Source: Eretmocerus hayati
Lineage: Eukaryota > Arthropoda > Insecta > Hymenoptera > Aphelinidae
NCBI GenBank assembly: GCA_029851415.1
Contig: CM056742.1
Coordinates: forward strand, 53,980,954-54,044,953
Direction: 5' to 3'
Length of the DNA stretch: 64,000 nucleotides
Shown here: positions 40,214-54,500 of the stretch, one piece after another
Layout: each line of letters begins with the position of its first letter
How positions within the stretch are numbered: the first letter of the stretch is position 1
Position numbers and translations under genes: made by a program
Notes under the pieces: generated by a model
The model's input: the letters and a program-made list of their open reading frames with translations, nothing else
What the model was told of the DNA's origin: nothing
Databases searched by the model: none

Positions 40214-43200
40214 CTGTTCTTTTTAACAATCAAAGGGTGGGAATCTGAGTGCGAGTTGACGAATTTCGCGCATCGTATCAATCAATCTAGCTTGAATGAT
40301 AGTAAGTTAGCCTTTCAACCCGAAAATTTTCTCTTGATCTTATTACGTTGAATCAGTAAGACAACTCTTGTGCAAATAAGGATTCGATATGAAGAGCCTG
40401 AGTACAATTCGAAAATATCGTTGATATTTTGAACACGTTCAGTTTGGATCCCGGTTTGGGGTAAGGGTGGGGCTCTACAAGTCCAACATGTTAGGTCTAG
40501 ACTTCTCATAAAAAAAAAAAACTGTTAAGTTTCTGAATATTCGGTCATGAAGGGGACCGGAATTAAAATGGCCTAGTTATCAGGGCAGTAATTCTTATTG
40601 GTGTTTTCGCAAGTGGAGTTCAGAAACTTGTCGCGACAGTGTGATCTGGGCTCTCCAAATTGAGAGTTACAAAATGTTCCATGAATAAATGTATCTGACT
40701 ATTTCAAGGTCGGATAATTCTATGCCCATCCGTAGTTACTCAAGGTGCCACTCGTGAAAATGACTCGTAGAGGCGTGAGTTATGTAATGAATTTGATCTG
40801 AACCTAAGTAAACTGAGAAGTCGTGGTAATTTGATCTACACATGACTGAACGATTTGATAAATGATTTTACAAACTAACTATTTTCATTCCCTCCAAAAA
40901 ATGTGCGACCAATCCTACATAGAAAATTCACAAAATTCAAACGATTACAGAGATAACGTGATATACATACATATATAATTAACCATATGTGGACAAAGAA
41001 TTCTTGAATGGATAAAATCTGCCCAATCGTACAAAAATTGAGAGAAATACATAATTGACCAATTTACCAGATAACCTTGAGTATGAGAAATGGTATCATT
41101 CATTCCCTGAAAATGGCCCTGTTGGACTCGCTGCCGTGAGATACTTTCGAGAGTCCAAAAATCTAACACCAGAATTCATCAATGAATTTGTCAAAAAGAT
41201 CAACCCTCCGATGAACAGCTGGACACCGTTGAGCAAGAGGAATACGACTACATCATATAGAACACGAGACACTGAATTTGGGTGTATAGGTAGCCCTCTG
41301 TATTTGCGGCCCCCGTAGTCGCGGAATTCGATACACGCGGGGTACAATTCCAGACCTCGTATTAGCAGTTCGATTCGGAATTTTTGAAATAATCACACCT
41401 TGAAACAATATTTTCTGAGAGTATCGCTGTTCGAATGGGGATTCCAAAACAATTTCAGTTTTTCACAGCGTTTCAAGGTGACCGTTTTGTATTTGTTCTC
41501 AGTCGGCTGTTCACAACAACTGTTTTTGCCGAATTGAACTTCACCTCTTCTCTACTCTATTCATTTTTATTTTGATTCCAATCCTCTATTCGCTCTCGTT
41601 CTCTTCATTCTGTTTCTACTACTCTTGTGCCAAACCACACTGCATGAATGGCTATGTTTGCCAGCAAACTGATCTGAACCGTTTGATTGCTAGAAAATCG
41701 AAAAAATTTATGGTTACAGTTTGGGTTGATCGCATTACAATATGCAGTTAACTCTTAACTCTCCAAGCCTTATCTAAACGCGAGAAGATCAGTTATTTAA
41801 GATTCTCGATATTTCTCATTCTATTGTATGGGCCTTGACAATGATTCGAAAAGTATCTCAGTTCTAGAATGACGATCTCACAGTCATTGTTCTTTAGTTA
41901 TAGCTAATATTCCAGAAGTTAGCTGTGTTTCATCTTGTCCGTTTGGTGCATTATCAAAAACGGTTGAAAATTATAGAAAATTGCGAAACACGAGTTCCCT
42001 CATTTTGAGAAGGACATCTGATGGTAACCATAGTTTGATCTTGGAAGTCATCTTCAAGGTCATTTGGAAGTCAACCCAAGTTTCCGAATCGGAAACCTTG
42101 CCTTTGTACTCAGATCCTGATAAAACATTGAGGGATGGTAACCTTCTTGCTTCGGGGGGAAGATTTTCTGACGGAAAATTTTTCGGGAAGCAGGAAAGGG
42201 ACCTTAAACTTTCTCCTGACCCTGGAGATCATTTTGAAAAACAAAATTGAATTAGATCTTCCCTATAAAAAAAAGCATAAAACTGTTGTACGGAATATTT
42301 CTTGATTTGACCCAACGTTGGTGTGTTGAGGAAGGGTCGATGCCAATGGAAGACACCATGCGTGGTTCCAAGAGGAATTTCTCTTCGCATCAAAATTCCA
42401 TGATTTTCCTTGAACATACAGTATTTGAGATCAGTTAGGTGTTCCTATAAAAATAATTAAGCCTGCTCATCTAGAGGTATTCGATGCACCTGCACACATG
42501 CAAGAACAAAATAAATAGAGGGAGATAAGGAGAGATCCACACCAGCCGGGCCTAATGAGTGAGGCCGAACACAAAGCGAGAAACGTCCATTAAATAATGC
42601 GTAATGCAATGCCGTAACGGCTGACTCGTACTATCCCTTCTTTTACTCGGCTATATACTGCTCCTGATGCTGATGCTGCGATGCTGCTGCTAATACGACT
42701 ACGACTGCGGTTTCACGCGAAAATCTGCCACACTCTCACGTCGTGCAACATCGTCGTATCACACTGATTTTTCGTTTACGTCGTTATTCCAGCTCGTGGA
42801 ACGCCCTGTTTTTCAGATTCGTCATGGCTGCCGAGACTTATTTAATGAGCAGGTTTTTTTTCCTAGCACCGTTGGGTTGTATCGCTCGTCGTATAACCTT
42901 TCAGACCGCGCTACTGAGCGATGCGCCCATCTGATTACCTCGTCCTAAGTGTGATGCACTCTCGCCGCTAAAATTCTTTTCAGCGATAGTTTGCACAGTC
43001 AGGCCCTCGTCATGCACACACAATTTTTAGTAACATATCAAGATCTGTCAGTGTTTTAGTTTTAGAAGTCATTATTCATGCTGATGATCTGTAGTCATTG
43101 GGAGTCAATATGGTCATGAATGTAGATTTTTTTTAATCTTTTCGCAAGTTATCTCAGGAAAAAAAAAGAAAAACGTCACAAATCTCAATTCCAAACCGTG

Positions 43201-44993
43201 TTCAAAAATTTACCTACGTCAGATTCCGTGGGGTCATTTACTAAAATGTGTGGATTGAAATATTTCGCTCATATTTGCATGCAATTCGAATCGCTCTCAT
43301 CAATTTTTTGATGCCTCTGAAATGCAAACCATTCAAAATAAGTATCTCGTTCACTAACAAAGGGAGTTCGGAGGGTCCGGGTCACCGAATTTCACCAAAC
43401 TTTTTTCACACTCTCGTACTACGTAGACCCATGTTAAAAAGTGATATATATATATATAGATAATTTGACAATGCCAGGCTCCTGACCGACCGCGCGCATG
43501 AGATGCGCAAGGCATTTGCACGACGTTCGCAGTCGAGTTTAGTAGCTTTTCGGGCAAGTCAAAATCCGTTCAAAACCTAGATCGAAGGATGATTTGACGT
43601 GACGAAAAACATTCAGTGGTTACCTGGGTTTGTAACCTGAGGCTCATTGGTTGCGCGGGATACCAAGGGTTTCGACCCGGCTTATGAGGTTTTGAGTACT
43701 CCGCTGTCAACGCGTCTTCTTGATATTTAGAAGCGGACGTTGAATTCCCGACGTTTTTCCAATTCCTGAATTCAGATATGCTGCGTACTTATGACACGAA
43801 TCATCAAGTTTCGGGTTCCAAACGGTTACTAAGGAGCTTTTGAGCGACGCCTAGGACTACCCACTAGCCGGATGCCAAAAAAAATGAACTCGACTCCGCC
43901 AAGCATGCGTGTTCTGATGGTCTCGACGGTGGAAATTCTGTTCGCAAACGTGCTGGGAAATCTGAATGGGGTTGCGCGTGGCATTAAAAAAAAATTTTTT
44001 TTTGTTTGCTCCCCCTTTTTTTTGATGTCCACAAATAAAGTAGAAATATTTGTAGTATAGGATTGGCAAGAGTGTGAGCTATAATTGAACAGGTTATGCA
44101 GAAATGTCCCTAACAATGCTAGACGGTACCGTGTTGCGCTTGACAAAGAACTTGTGAATTCGTGATTAGCCTTTTTGAGGGATACTATTGCGGTAACACT
44201 TTCCGTTAAGATACATTAGGCAGTGCAAGTTCAGATCGATCCCTTTTCTTATTTCAGAAGATAAAGGGTCGAGATGTCCGTATTGTGCATTACTTTCCTT
44301 ATGCCCCATACATGCGAGGATCACATATACCGTTCTAACTTATTCCATGAACTTTCTGTACAGGTTTTATAACATATTATCGCTCAATATGCAAGAAAAA
44401 TTAAATAATAAAAGGAGAAAAAAAAATTCGACTCAGACACGCCCAGACTCAATGTTCAGTTTCTGAATTTTTGAACACGAAGCATGTAAGTTATGGTGAC
44501 TATGCCCATATACTCGATGATATCTGTGGGTTATCTGGGTGGTTCACCACGGGTTATTCCCAGTGGAATCCCAATGAGGAAGCGCGATATTTCGACCCTT
44601 ACTTTCGGATTTTATCCCCAAGAATCATCAGACTGAAGGTCCAAAAGCCTATTCGCGTGAGTACTATCTTATTAATACTTGAAACAATAGTCCCCTTTCT
44701 GTTTCGACAACTATTTGGATTCATCAAAAATTTTGCTTGTATTTTGTCGATACAAACGTGAATGCAAAGTGAGCAAAATGTGGAGACTACGGCAACCAGA
44801 TTTGCAAAAACGGAACACTCGATCACGAATCATTCCTCCCAAAAATTCATGCTTCCCGAAAGACAGATTCGCCGACCGACGGACCGTGCCGCGCGTCACT
44901 CCAGACGTAGCCTGCATGGTATAAAACCAAGGGAGCAGACGACGAGAGTCACTGCTCTGCGTCTTGAATAAAGAGAGATAGAAGACGCGTCTC
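40214..44993. other. No recognisable gene; possible exon-like frames
   Basis: Mostly AT-rich sequence without motifs. Two plus-strand frames look somewhat protein-like: 41055-41318 (with FINEFVKKINPPMNSW) and 44471-44660, the latter ending at a donor-like CGCGTGAGTACT. A minus frame at 40315-40509 may be a family B remnant (CWTC). Neither is assignable. A (TA)n run lies near 43444-43458. This stretch may be the decayed 5' part of the giant element or other insertions. Confidence 0.35.
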
Positions 44994-45001
44994 AAAATGT
45001 C
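44915..45001 (+). promoter_or_regulatory. TATA and AATAAA pair, LTR-like
   Basis: GGTATAAAACC at about 44919-44929 is followed ~45 bp on by GAATAAAGAG (44968-44977), the spacing seen in R regions of LTRs. The P-like transposon inserted directly after it (target duplication 44994-45001), so the rest of a possible solo LTR would continue from 58221. LTR ends were not fixed. Confidence 0.35.
44994..45001. repeat. 8-bp target site duplication, left (AAAATGTC)
   Basis: AAAATGTC lies immediately left of the terminal repeat that starts CAGGGCCCGTCAA at 45002; the identical 8 bp lie immediately right of the other end (58213-58220). Eight base pairs is the P-superfamily target duplication length. Confidence 0.95.
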
Positions 45002-45850
45002 CAGGGCCCGTCAAATCGTATAGGAAGAACGGCCACCGTGCTGAAGGGATAGGGAGGCCACGAGCATAGCGGCAAGCGGGAGAAGAGTGAATGGGAGAGA
45101 CGAAGAGAGGCCACAAATGTACGACGGGTCACTTGGAAGCAGGCGCATCGGTGGCTCGCCGCGCGCTGTTCGTATATATGATATGCGGCTGCTCTTTGCG
45201 GATGACAACGTGTGTAGAAGGCTGCTCTTTCGAGCTGGATTCATTGATAAAACTAATCCCAACACCTGAGAAGGTAAACAAACCCTTAAATAATCGGATG
45301 CTCGGACCAAAACTATTTTCGGGGCAGAAAATTAACCCCCAAAAGGGCAAATTAACCCGCAAATGCCCAGATGCCCGAACCGAAAATTCTGTCGGGGGAG
45401 AAAATTAGCCCCAAAACCTAGGAAGGCAAATTTACCCGCAAATAACCGGATGCTCGGACCAAGAATTCTGGCGGGGAAAAAATCAACCCCACATCCTAGG
45501 AAGTCAAATTAGCCCGCAAGTAACCGGATGCTCGAACCAAAAATTTTGTCGGGGGAGAAAATTAGCCCCAAAACCTAGCAAGGCAAATTTACCCGCAAAT
45601 GCCCGGATGCCCGAACCGAAAATTCTGTCGGGGGAAAAATCAACCCCAAAACCTAGGAAGTCAAATTAACCCGCAAATGGCCGGATGCCCGAACCGAAAA
45701 TTCTGTCGGGGGGAGAAATCAACCCAAAAACCTAGGAAGCCAAATTAACCCGCAAATGCCCGGATGCCCGAACCAAAAATTCTGTCGGGGGGAAAATCAA
45801 CCGTGAAACCTCAGAAGGAAAATAACCCCGAGAAATACTTGCGTACTTTG
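45002..45850 (+). repeat. Left terminal inverted repeat with ~79-bp subrepeats
   Basis: The first ~260 bp are single-copy (TATA-like GTATATATGATATG near 45171), then a tandem array to ~45850 with the word 'cctagga' near 45416, 45495, 45574, 45652 and 45731, spacing 78-79 bp. Each unit carries 'cggatg(c)ccgaacc', 'ttctgtcggggg', 'aaacctaggaag', 'aaattaacccgcaaat'. Repeated subterminal words of this kind often are transposase-binding sites; not proved here. Confidence 0.85.
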
Positions 45851-46038
45851 ACCAAAAATTCTATCAGAGAAAAAATAAGTTTTGCACTCCATATTGTTGA
45901 ATTATACGTCTTTTCATGCAATTTTAATTAGTTAATTCGTCAATCTGCATTTCGTCTCATAATTACAATAATTAATTGATAATGTTGGTTTGTATATAAC
46001 TGATAATGACTAACTGATATCACATTAGTTAAATTGCT

Positions 46039-48578
46039 TCACGGGTCTTCTACTGGATACACATCACGGTTCTTCTTCAGCAAAGATTTTTGATGGATTT
46101 GATGAGCATCTGAGATGACTGGATTTTCTTTTTCTTCTGCGGAGGCAGTGATCTTCCCTTCGATGACCTTGTTAATGAATGATACTACAGAAAAGATGTA
46201 TTCATTAACCAGATCTTCGAGAAATAATCCTTTCTTGTCATGAGTGGGGCAGCAGTCCAAAAAAGCAAGATCAACCTCTCTTTTGAGAAAATGCACCAAC
46301 TTCGCTGTGATGTTCGTTTCGTGGAATACATGAAGGAGTGTGTTACCCAGAATGATTTCCACGTCTCTTGCTCTACTTTTTAGGTGTTCCAATGTTGCCT
46401 CGTTTCTGAGAGAACAGTGGCACTGGTGGCATTTTTTCACTTTTCTCGATAATTTCGCCACAAATTTCTTGAGTTCGGGCAAATAAATATCTTTGCTCTT
46501 GAACGGCATAATCCCTGGAATCCTACGGAAGGTTAGATCTTGTTCTCTTCGAGGTTCTTCACTCTGATTTTCTCCACGTAAATCATCCCACGAGTAGAGG
46601 TATATCCCTTCATCAAGCATGCAGTTCCCATCGGAATAATTCTTGTTTCCCGTGAGTTCATCGATCATCGCAATCCTGAATACCGAACCAAATTGACCAC
46701 AGGTTGGATGCCTATTTTCGGAGTTTCGTCTGATATTGCCGAAGTAATTCTCGAGGGCATCTTGATTCACGTATCTTTGGTTGAGTTGGTGGAATCCAAG
46801 GGCATGAACTTTCTTCCACAAGAGGCACAAATTGTCCATATTTCTTTCAAGATTTTTGAGGGTAGGGCTAGTATTGATGGGTTTGTGAGAGTCATCATCT
46901 GGGTCGCAAAACCGCATGTTATGGATCTCGGCCTTCGTTTTCTGTAAAAATTCCATGTGGAAGCAATTTGGTGTTATGACTTCCCTAGCCCTTGCCTTCA
47001 CATCATGTGGACCTGCTGGACCATCCAGAGCATCAAATACTTGGTCCATGAGGCGAAGCACATGTGCTGTTAGAGCTGAATCTTCCGGCATCACTCTATC
47101 TCCGTGAAGACTCGTTCGCACGGGACCTGCTGATAGATTATGTGATTTTGTCATTTAATCATTGAATAATTATCAAATTTCAGAGGAAATCAGTTCTTAC
47201 CATCTCGTCTGAATATAATATCAATTCCATCGGCATTCTCTTTGCTGAACATCTGGACTGCGAACTTGACCCCCATTTTGCTGATTTTTTCCTCGTAAAC
47301 GTGTTTATCGGTTAGTTTTCTCATCAATCTCACATTGCTTGGCCCATAGCGATCAATTTCATATGCTGTTCGAATCACGAGCCAGCGTGCGTATTGCCTT
47401 TGGCTCTCTGTATTCAAATGGCTGACGTTGACCTCCAGCAATTTGGTCAATAACAGATTCCTCATACATTTGAAAATGTGGGGAACATCAAACAAAGGGA
47501 TTAGTTCCACTCCTCGAACGTATATTGTTCCATCTGGAAAAGTATTGAGAGAGATTATTACGTGCTTTGAGGATATCTCTTGAGTTTTTGAAAAAATGAG
47601 GGCCCAACAATTCAGACTTGTTGAATTATTAATGGGACTAGGTCTATTTTTGCTTTCTCTAGAAAGAAAGCTTTGTTTTTACCCAACGAAAAATCGATCA
47701 AATTCATTCTTGAAAATAATCAATTGCCTAAGGGGAAGATTTATATTCTACGGCTAATAAAGAGAGAGTGCAGAGAACTGTCGAAAGCTTGCTAAAATTC
47801 AGATCATCGGCATTAAGTATGAACATTGGTTTTTCAGAATTACTCACCGGGCTCTAGATTCAAATCTGGACGAGTGTCACGTAGCTTTTTTGTGTCATCT
47901 AAAAGCTGATTGATAGCGCTCACATTGGGCTTTCCCTGGTCGCACACGGTAGCAATCGGCTTCAATCCAACTTCTACCAGCAATTCTACTACCTCTTTCA
48001 GATACTTCTGAATCTGTGGACTGGAGGTTGCCGATTTGCAGAATCCATAGGCTAATGGAAACTTCCAACCATCCAGGATGCCCCTAATCATGAATACTAG
48101 GGCATGGTCCGCAATTTTCTGCGTTCTCTCTTCGCCCCACTCCTCAAATCCAGATATTTTTCCAGTGATAGGGTCATAGCTGAGTTGAGCCTTAGTCTTC
48201 ATTTCGTCCCAAGAAATGATTACGCATCTCTGGTTCTCTGGTAAAGCTTTGACTGCTTCCTTGAGGCGAGCCTTTAAAGTATCGCAGATTCCGCTGTGAA
48301 TTGGGATACTTTTCAAAAAGTCCTTCAAAGTCGTCTCGCCAGGAGCACCTTTGATCAAATTTTCTCTTAAATATTTGTAAGCCCGTGGTGATTTTTTGAG
48401 GAGCACCATAAACAAGAGTTTCTGCTTCCTAGTGAACCGGTTGCCTCGCTTATCTGGTTTCGCATCGAGCATCACTGATAGAACCTCTCTTTTGTCCGGA
48501 CTCATTCGGCGCCAACATTTCTTGAATTTACTTTCATTCACTCGCACAGTCTGTTTCACCGCTAACTGTTTGTTTCTC
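46039..48578 (-). CDS. P-element transposase catalytic exons (6-8)
   Basis: These exons alone identify the family: 48578-47848 (HTH-like region, RNase H-fold strand SWDEMK near 48205, later CDQGK near 47940), 47533-47201 (LFDVPHIFKCMRNLL and the GTP-binding insertion region) and 47129-46039 (DSALTAHVLRLMDQVFDAL, then QDALENYFGNIRRN near 46750, as in THAP9 and Drosophila P transposase). Donors GTGAGT (47847), GTAAGA (47200) and acceptors TTTCCAG (47534) and CTATCAG (47130) keep the phase. No stop interrupts the exons, so the enzyme could be active. Confidence 0.88.
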
Positions 48579-51500
48579 CTGTAAAAAATTGTTTGTTAGA
48601 AAATCTGTGATTACCATGCAACCTTGAGAAAAGAATTCCTAACTTCTATATTTTCTGTGTCGCGCCCCCTTCAACGAATTGCTAAGCCAATACAGGATCT
48701 GCTTCCGAAATGTGAAAACTACCCCCTAAGAAATTCTATGCCGGTTCGTCAAACTCACAGAGATACTATATCACTAAGATCAAATTATGTAGGACTAGTT
48801 ACATTTCCCACCAACCACACTCCATGCAAAACCATTACGATATTTAGATAGGAGAGCATTCTATTTCTACCTGTTGAGTTTTTTTACCAGATTCCTTTTC
48901 TTCTTCCTTTCTTGCTTTAGGTCACGATGGTATTTGCGAGCTCTCGAACAATTTCCTAGGCAATTATCTGATCCATCTGAAGATTCTGAATTTGACTGCG
49001 AGGATTGACCGGAATCTGAATCACTGCCTGATTGCGACAAACCATCGCATGACTGGTCATCAGATTGAGATGACTGTTCGGAATCTGAGTCATAACACGA
49101 TGACTGTGACGACCTATCAGTCTGTGACCCTTGGCTTGATAGCGATGACCGATCGGACTCACACTCTCGATCTGGTTGCGATGATCGATATCCAAATAAT
49201 TGCGAATTGTTGCGAGACTTTCTCCTCCGCCTCTTCCTGGATCTCCGTCCACTGCGTGACCGTGACCTTTTCTTGCCCTTGGATTTCTTCTTGGTCTTAG
49301 GTGGCTTCCGATTGCTTGCGGAACCCCCTACCGGACGTCCGACAGTCTGTGGATTTTCTTCCCCCAGTCGTGATTCTTGGTCAGTTGTTGTCCGTGTTTC
49401 TGAGCTCGATTGCGGAAGAGGTGTTGAGGGTCCCTTTAAATTTGGAGTGACTGGCATAGGGATCGAGGGATTCATAAATACACAGGTCCACTGGAGACTA
49501 CTCAAATCTAGTTTCCACAAATCACTATAGATTTCTTTGCTATTAAATCCTGCTGCTAAGTGTACGTGAAATGCCTGGGTCTCAAAATCTCTATATTGAG
49601 TTATACCATGGTTCCTTCTAGGACCAGGGAAGCCCTTCAATGGATCTGCAATCGTTTGCAACCTATTCCATTTTTTGTCCACATAGTTGTAAGTAGGTAT
49701 TTGCTGCAAGAAACGACCATATCATATTTGAATGTTCTGACACTTGGATTAAAAAAAGAGATAATGCAGACGCACCTCAAATTCTGACAAAGCTTGTGCT
49801 TCGTCGTCTCCGCTCAAGATCCAAACTGATTCGTCATCAAATGCTACGTTATGATCGTTACATTGTGGAGGATAATAGGGCTTTGTATAAGATAAATGTG
49901 ACTCCTTGCTCCGTGAATTGTCGTAAGGATAACGGTTTGCCGCTTTTGTAGATGCTTTGCATTGTCCAATGGTATCTGAATCTGATAGCCATTGAAAATA
50001 TTTACAACGTTGCCCCGACGGTAGTGTACATCCATAGTATTTTCGTCCTGAAATTATATGGTTGAAAAATGAGATGATTGAAGATGAATAATTATCTGAT
50101 ACAGCACAGACTCACCATTGGCTTTCCCTCCATTATCCACGGTGATCACACCAGCGGGCTTTTTGCAACGGCAAAATACAGCCGCTACATTCAACGAATG
50201 TACAGCTGGGTCGTCAACTGACTTGGATTCATTGGACCGAACGCATTTTGCATTACCCCGAGGGACAGAATTGGTATTTGAGTGTATTTCTGCATTTACG
50301 TTAACCAAACGTCCATCCTCACTCACAATCGTAAGCTGAGAGCACCACTTGAAAAATCCGCATACTTTCCCAGTCTTATAACTGAAACAAGTAAAAAACG
50401 ATTGTCCTGGAACATTATTTACATGTGAGAATACTAATATAGTGCAAGGGTCGAGTCTTCGTATTAGCCGCTTGTATACCAACCCTTATACAAGCTGTCG
50501 GTGGTGACTGTTTCCGTTTTGGCTGGTTTTTTACAAAGACACATTACATTCGTATCATTGCTGGAGCTCTGTCGCATTGCATTTTGCGAATTGGCAAGAA
50601 CAGGAGAATCGCTGGCCTCAGCTGGAGCACTTTAATAATTTTCTTTATGAGGAATGCAAGATCTTTTGGGACTGGTCGGAATGCAATCCTCTCCTAAAAG
50701 GGAATTTTTCCAAAATGATCTTCAACTTTGAAATAAGAGGGCTCAAATGCGTAGATTCACTAGCTGGAAAGCCTTTCTAGGAACTTTGTCGCCTTAAACA
50801 CAGATGAAATGTCCTAAAATTATGATTTAGCCAATAACTTTCGTGATATGTGGGAAAAATCAAAAAGAATCGAAAACATATGAGTCATTCTGGAGCAAGC
50901 TGGACAAAACCGTCATCAGGGGGCTCTGGGAAAAATCCGCAAAAATTTTTTTCCATTAGTACCATGTTAAAATAGTACGAAAAAATTTTTTCGCCCCCCC
51001 CCCCTGTGGGCCCCAGGGCCCATGAAAGGGCCATTTTAGGCCCTTTTTTAGCCTATTCTAGGAAAATCATAGTTCCAACGCAATTCAATATTTTTCAACG
51101 TACTTGGGCGCATTCTTCTCTCCAAGACTAGTACTTTTGAAAAAAAAATTGTCCAAGGCCACTTAGTGAGCCTGACAACTTCTGCAAGCTAATTATTGAG
51201 AGCAAATTTTAGCGATTTTTGGGCCTGCTTCAAAGCGATCTAGCTCCTACTAGACATGTGATGATCGACTTCTGCAGGTAGTCATTTTGAAGGTCTTTGA
51301 AAAACCTACAATTTGACCACCTGCAGAAGTCGATTATCGTACTTTCCATAGGAGCTATAGCCGATACAAGTTGAGCTATTTACGAAAAAGTCGCAAATCC
51401 AGGACTCGATTCCAAAAATATATCTTAATTTTTTTTCACCAAACTTGTGCGAAAATGTTCTTTCAGATAAGTACTTTTATTAAAAAAAATTTGGCGGAGG

Positions 51501-54500
51501 TTATTTTTTTTTATTTTCTTTTGCCGAGCGTTACAAAATGCCGCATTGCGTGGTTTTAGCAAAAACAGCATCTTTGACCACGGTCACATATGCTCTCATC
51601 TGGACTGATGTGCACCAATCTGTGTGAAAGTACGATTCAAAATGGTCATCTGAACACAATTCCGAGGTCAGTTCAGCTCTAGAATGTCGTCTAGTGCCTC
51701 AACGGTGTCAGAACCCGTCGACAGAAACAATAGTTCTTAAGGGGCAGAGGGACGACTATTTAGAGCAAAACTGGCCTCGGAATTGTGTTCGGTGTACTCG
51801 TGATGTGTAATTGTGATTGGTGCACATCGGTCCAGATGGGAGCATATGTGACCGTGGTCAATGATGCCGTTTTTGCTAAAACCACGCAATGCGGCATTTT
51901 GTAACGCTAGGCAAAAGAAAATCAAAAAAAATAACCTCCGCCAAATTTTTTTCAATAGAAGTAGATGTCTGCAAGAACATTTTCGCACAAGTTTGGTGAA
52001 AAAAAATTAAGATATATTTTTGGAATCGAGTCCTGAATTTTCAACTTTTTCGTAAATAGCTCAACTTGTATCGGCTATAGCTCCTATGAAAAGTACGATA
52101 ATCGACTTCTGCAGGTGGTCAAATTGTAGGTTTTTCGAAGACCTTCAAAATGACTACCTGCAGAAGTCGATTATCACATGTCTAGTAGGAGCTAGATCGC
52201 TTTGAAGCAGGCCCAAAAATCGCTAAAATTTGCTCTCAATAATTAGCTTGCAGAAGTCGTCAGGCTCACTAAGTGGCCTTGGACAATTTTTTTTTCAAAA
52301 GTACTAGTCTTGACGAGAAGAATGCGCCGAAGTACGTTGAGAAATATTGAATTGCGTTGGAACTATGACTTTCCTAGAATAGGCTAAAATACGCTGCTAA
52401 AAGAATTTAGCAGAATGCTTTCTCATTGCCATAGAAGAAGTCAACTAATCTCATATTATTCACTCGAAAATTCAAATACATTTATATGTTACATTAATCA
52501 ATTCTCCTCATGAAATTTTTATTGAAATATTTAATCATCCAAAATATCAAAACGTCTCCTAACCATGATCCAGAACATGAGATATTTCTTCGAATTTCTT
52601 TATACTGACTTTCTGTAATATCAATTGGTAAACATCCATGATCCTTCATTTATCTTTGATCTTCATCTTCAACATCAATCAAATCCACAATATCCTCCTC
52701 AATGTTTTGTTCTTTACTATCTTGCTCTAATTCATCATCCTGTGTTTGACATTTCACTATGTTAACAGGTTTATGGTCTGATGAATATGACTCATATACA
52801 TTGAAAAGGGAATGAATCGGTTTGAAGAAAATCAAGTAAAATTGAGTATTTTTCTACAAATTAGTTATTTGAAGAATAAATTATGGAGTGTAAATTTCAA
52901 TTTGCAGTAGGTGGAACAGAGTGATAATAACGTAAAGGTCTTTATTAATTTTCATTAACGCGAGGAATTGATTGATTGATACAGAATTTTGGTAAACAGG
53001 TGATTATGTTAGGGAAGAAAGCAATTAACTGTCGGTGAACGTGAAAATTGGAATAAAAATGTATCATTTGGAACACAAAATTTCGAGATCGATTTGACAA
53101 AATCTTTCGAGACTTCGTAGGTGTATTTTAAAGACTGTGACGATGATGCCAGTGAATTTTGAGCATGATCGCATGAATATTTTTTGACTGTTGAATTTTT
53201 TAATGAGAAATTCGAAATTTTTCGGGAAGAAACAAATCTTATAAATGATTTGTACTTCATTTGACTATATGAAAAAAATGTCAAGGAAGTACTTTAGATA
53301 TTTTTCGGCGTGCTGGATCGATTCGTTGATACAGAATTTTGGTAAACAGGTGATTATGTTAGGAAAGGAAGCAATTAACTGTCGGTGAACGTGAAGATTG
53401 GAATAAAAATGTATCATTTGGAACGCAAAATTTCGAGATCGATTTGACAGAATCTTTTGAGGCTTTGTGGGTGTATTTTAAAGACTGTGATGATAATGCC
53501 AGTGAATTTTGAGCATGATCGCATGAATATTTTTTGACTTGTGAATTTTTTAATGAGAAATTTGGAATTTTTCGGAAAGAAGCAAATTTTATAAATGATT
53601 TGTATTCCATTTTACTACATAAAAAAAATGTAAAGGAAGTAATTTAGAAGTTTTTCGACGTGCTGAATCGATTGGCTGATACGGAATTTTGTTAAATTGT
53701 GATTAGAAAGGTTTTATAGCCCAACGAAAGAGAGGTGTGTTACAGATATAATAAAATGAGCTTCAATCGAAATTCCGTATTAACCAATCGATTAAGCACG
53801 TCGAGAAACGCGTAAATCAACAGCCTCAGATTTTTTGAGCGGGAAGGAGAGAATATTTTTAGTTTTTAAGATGAAAAAAAATTATACATGAATGAAAAAA
53901 AATTCATAAGTATAAAAGTAATCATCGGGGGCACTCAAAATCTAGCATTCCCATCTAGAGACGCCTCTGAACATGGCATAAAAATTTCAGGACGATCTAT
54001 CAAACCAGTGAGGAGTTTTGCTGAGCGATAGAGAACAACATACATACATACACACACACAGACACGGACAGAGGGCTCGAAAGACGGGGTTGTAGTAGTT
54101 TTGTGAGGGGTTATAACGAAAAACTGTGACCTACATTCGATAGATCTTGGGGAAAGGAAGAAGACTGTACCAATTTCATGTATTCAAGAGGTTCACTGGA
54201 GGAGAAAGAAATTTTTTTAGAAAAAATTTGACGAAAATTCTGCTGGCACCAAATGAATGCTTTCTCTTTTGAGAAAGCAAAAGGGCCTAAAATGGCCCTT
54301 TCATGGGCCCTGGGGCCCACAGGGGGGGGCCGAAAAAATCTGAAAAAAATTTTTCCGTACTATTTCAACATGGTACTAATGGGAAAAAATTTTTGCGGAT
54401 TCTTCCCAGACCCCCCTGATGACGGTTTTGTCCAGCTTGCTTCAGAATGACTAATATACACATAATTAACTCGTGTGCGATTCGTTCGGCAAATCGGTGA

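Larger units (their letters stand above)
50883..54452. mobile_element. 3.6-kb foldback element inside the transposase intron
   Basis: Ends are ~165-bp inverted repeats: 50883-51045 and 54280-54452, both with AGTCATTCTG(G/A)AGCAAGCTGG outermost and a GGGCCCCAGGGCCC palindrome innermost. No transposase ORF is inside; small frames (such as 52650-52835 minus) have no motif. A target duplication is not evident. It lies wholly in the intron after the THAP exon, so splicing could remove it. Confidence 0.75.

Noticed and set aside
45091..45408. 105-aa frame mirrored in both inverted repeats of the P-like element (57805-58122)
   Set aside because: The mirror copies follow from the inverted repeat itself; the C-terminal part lies in the 79-bp subrepeats.
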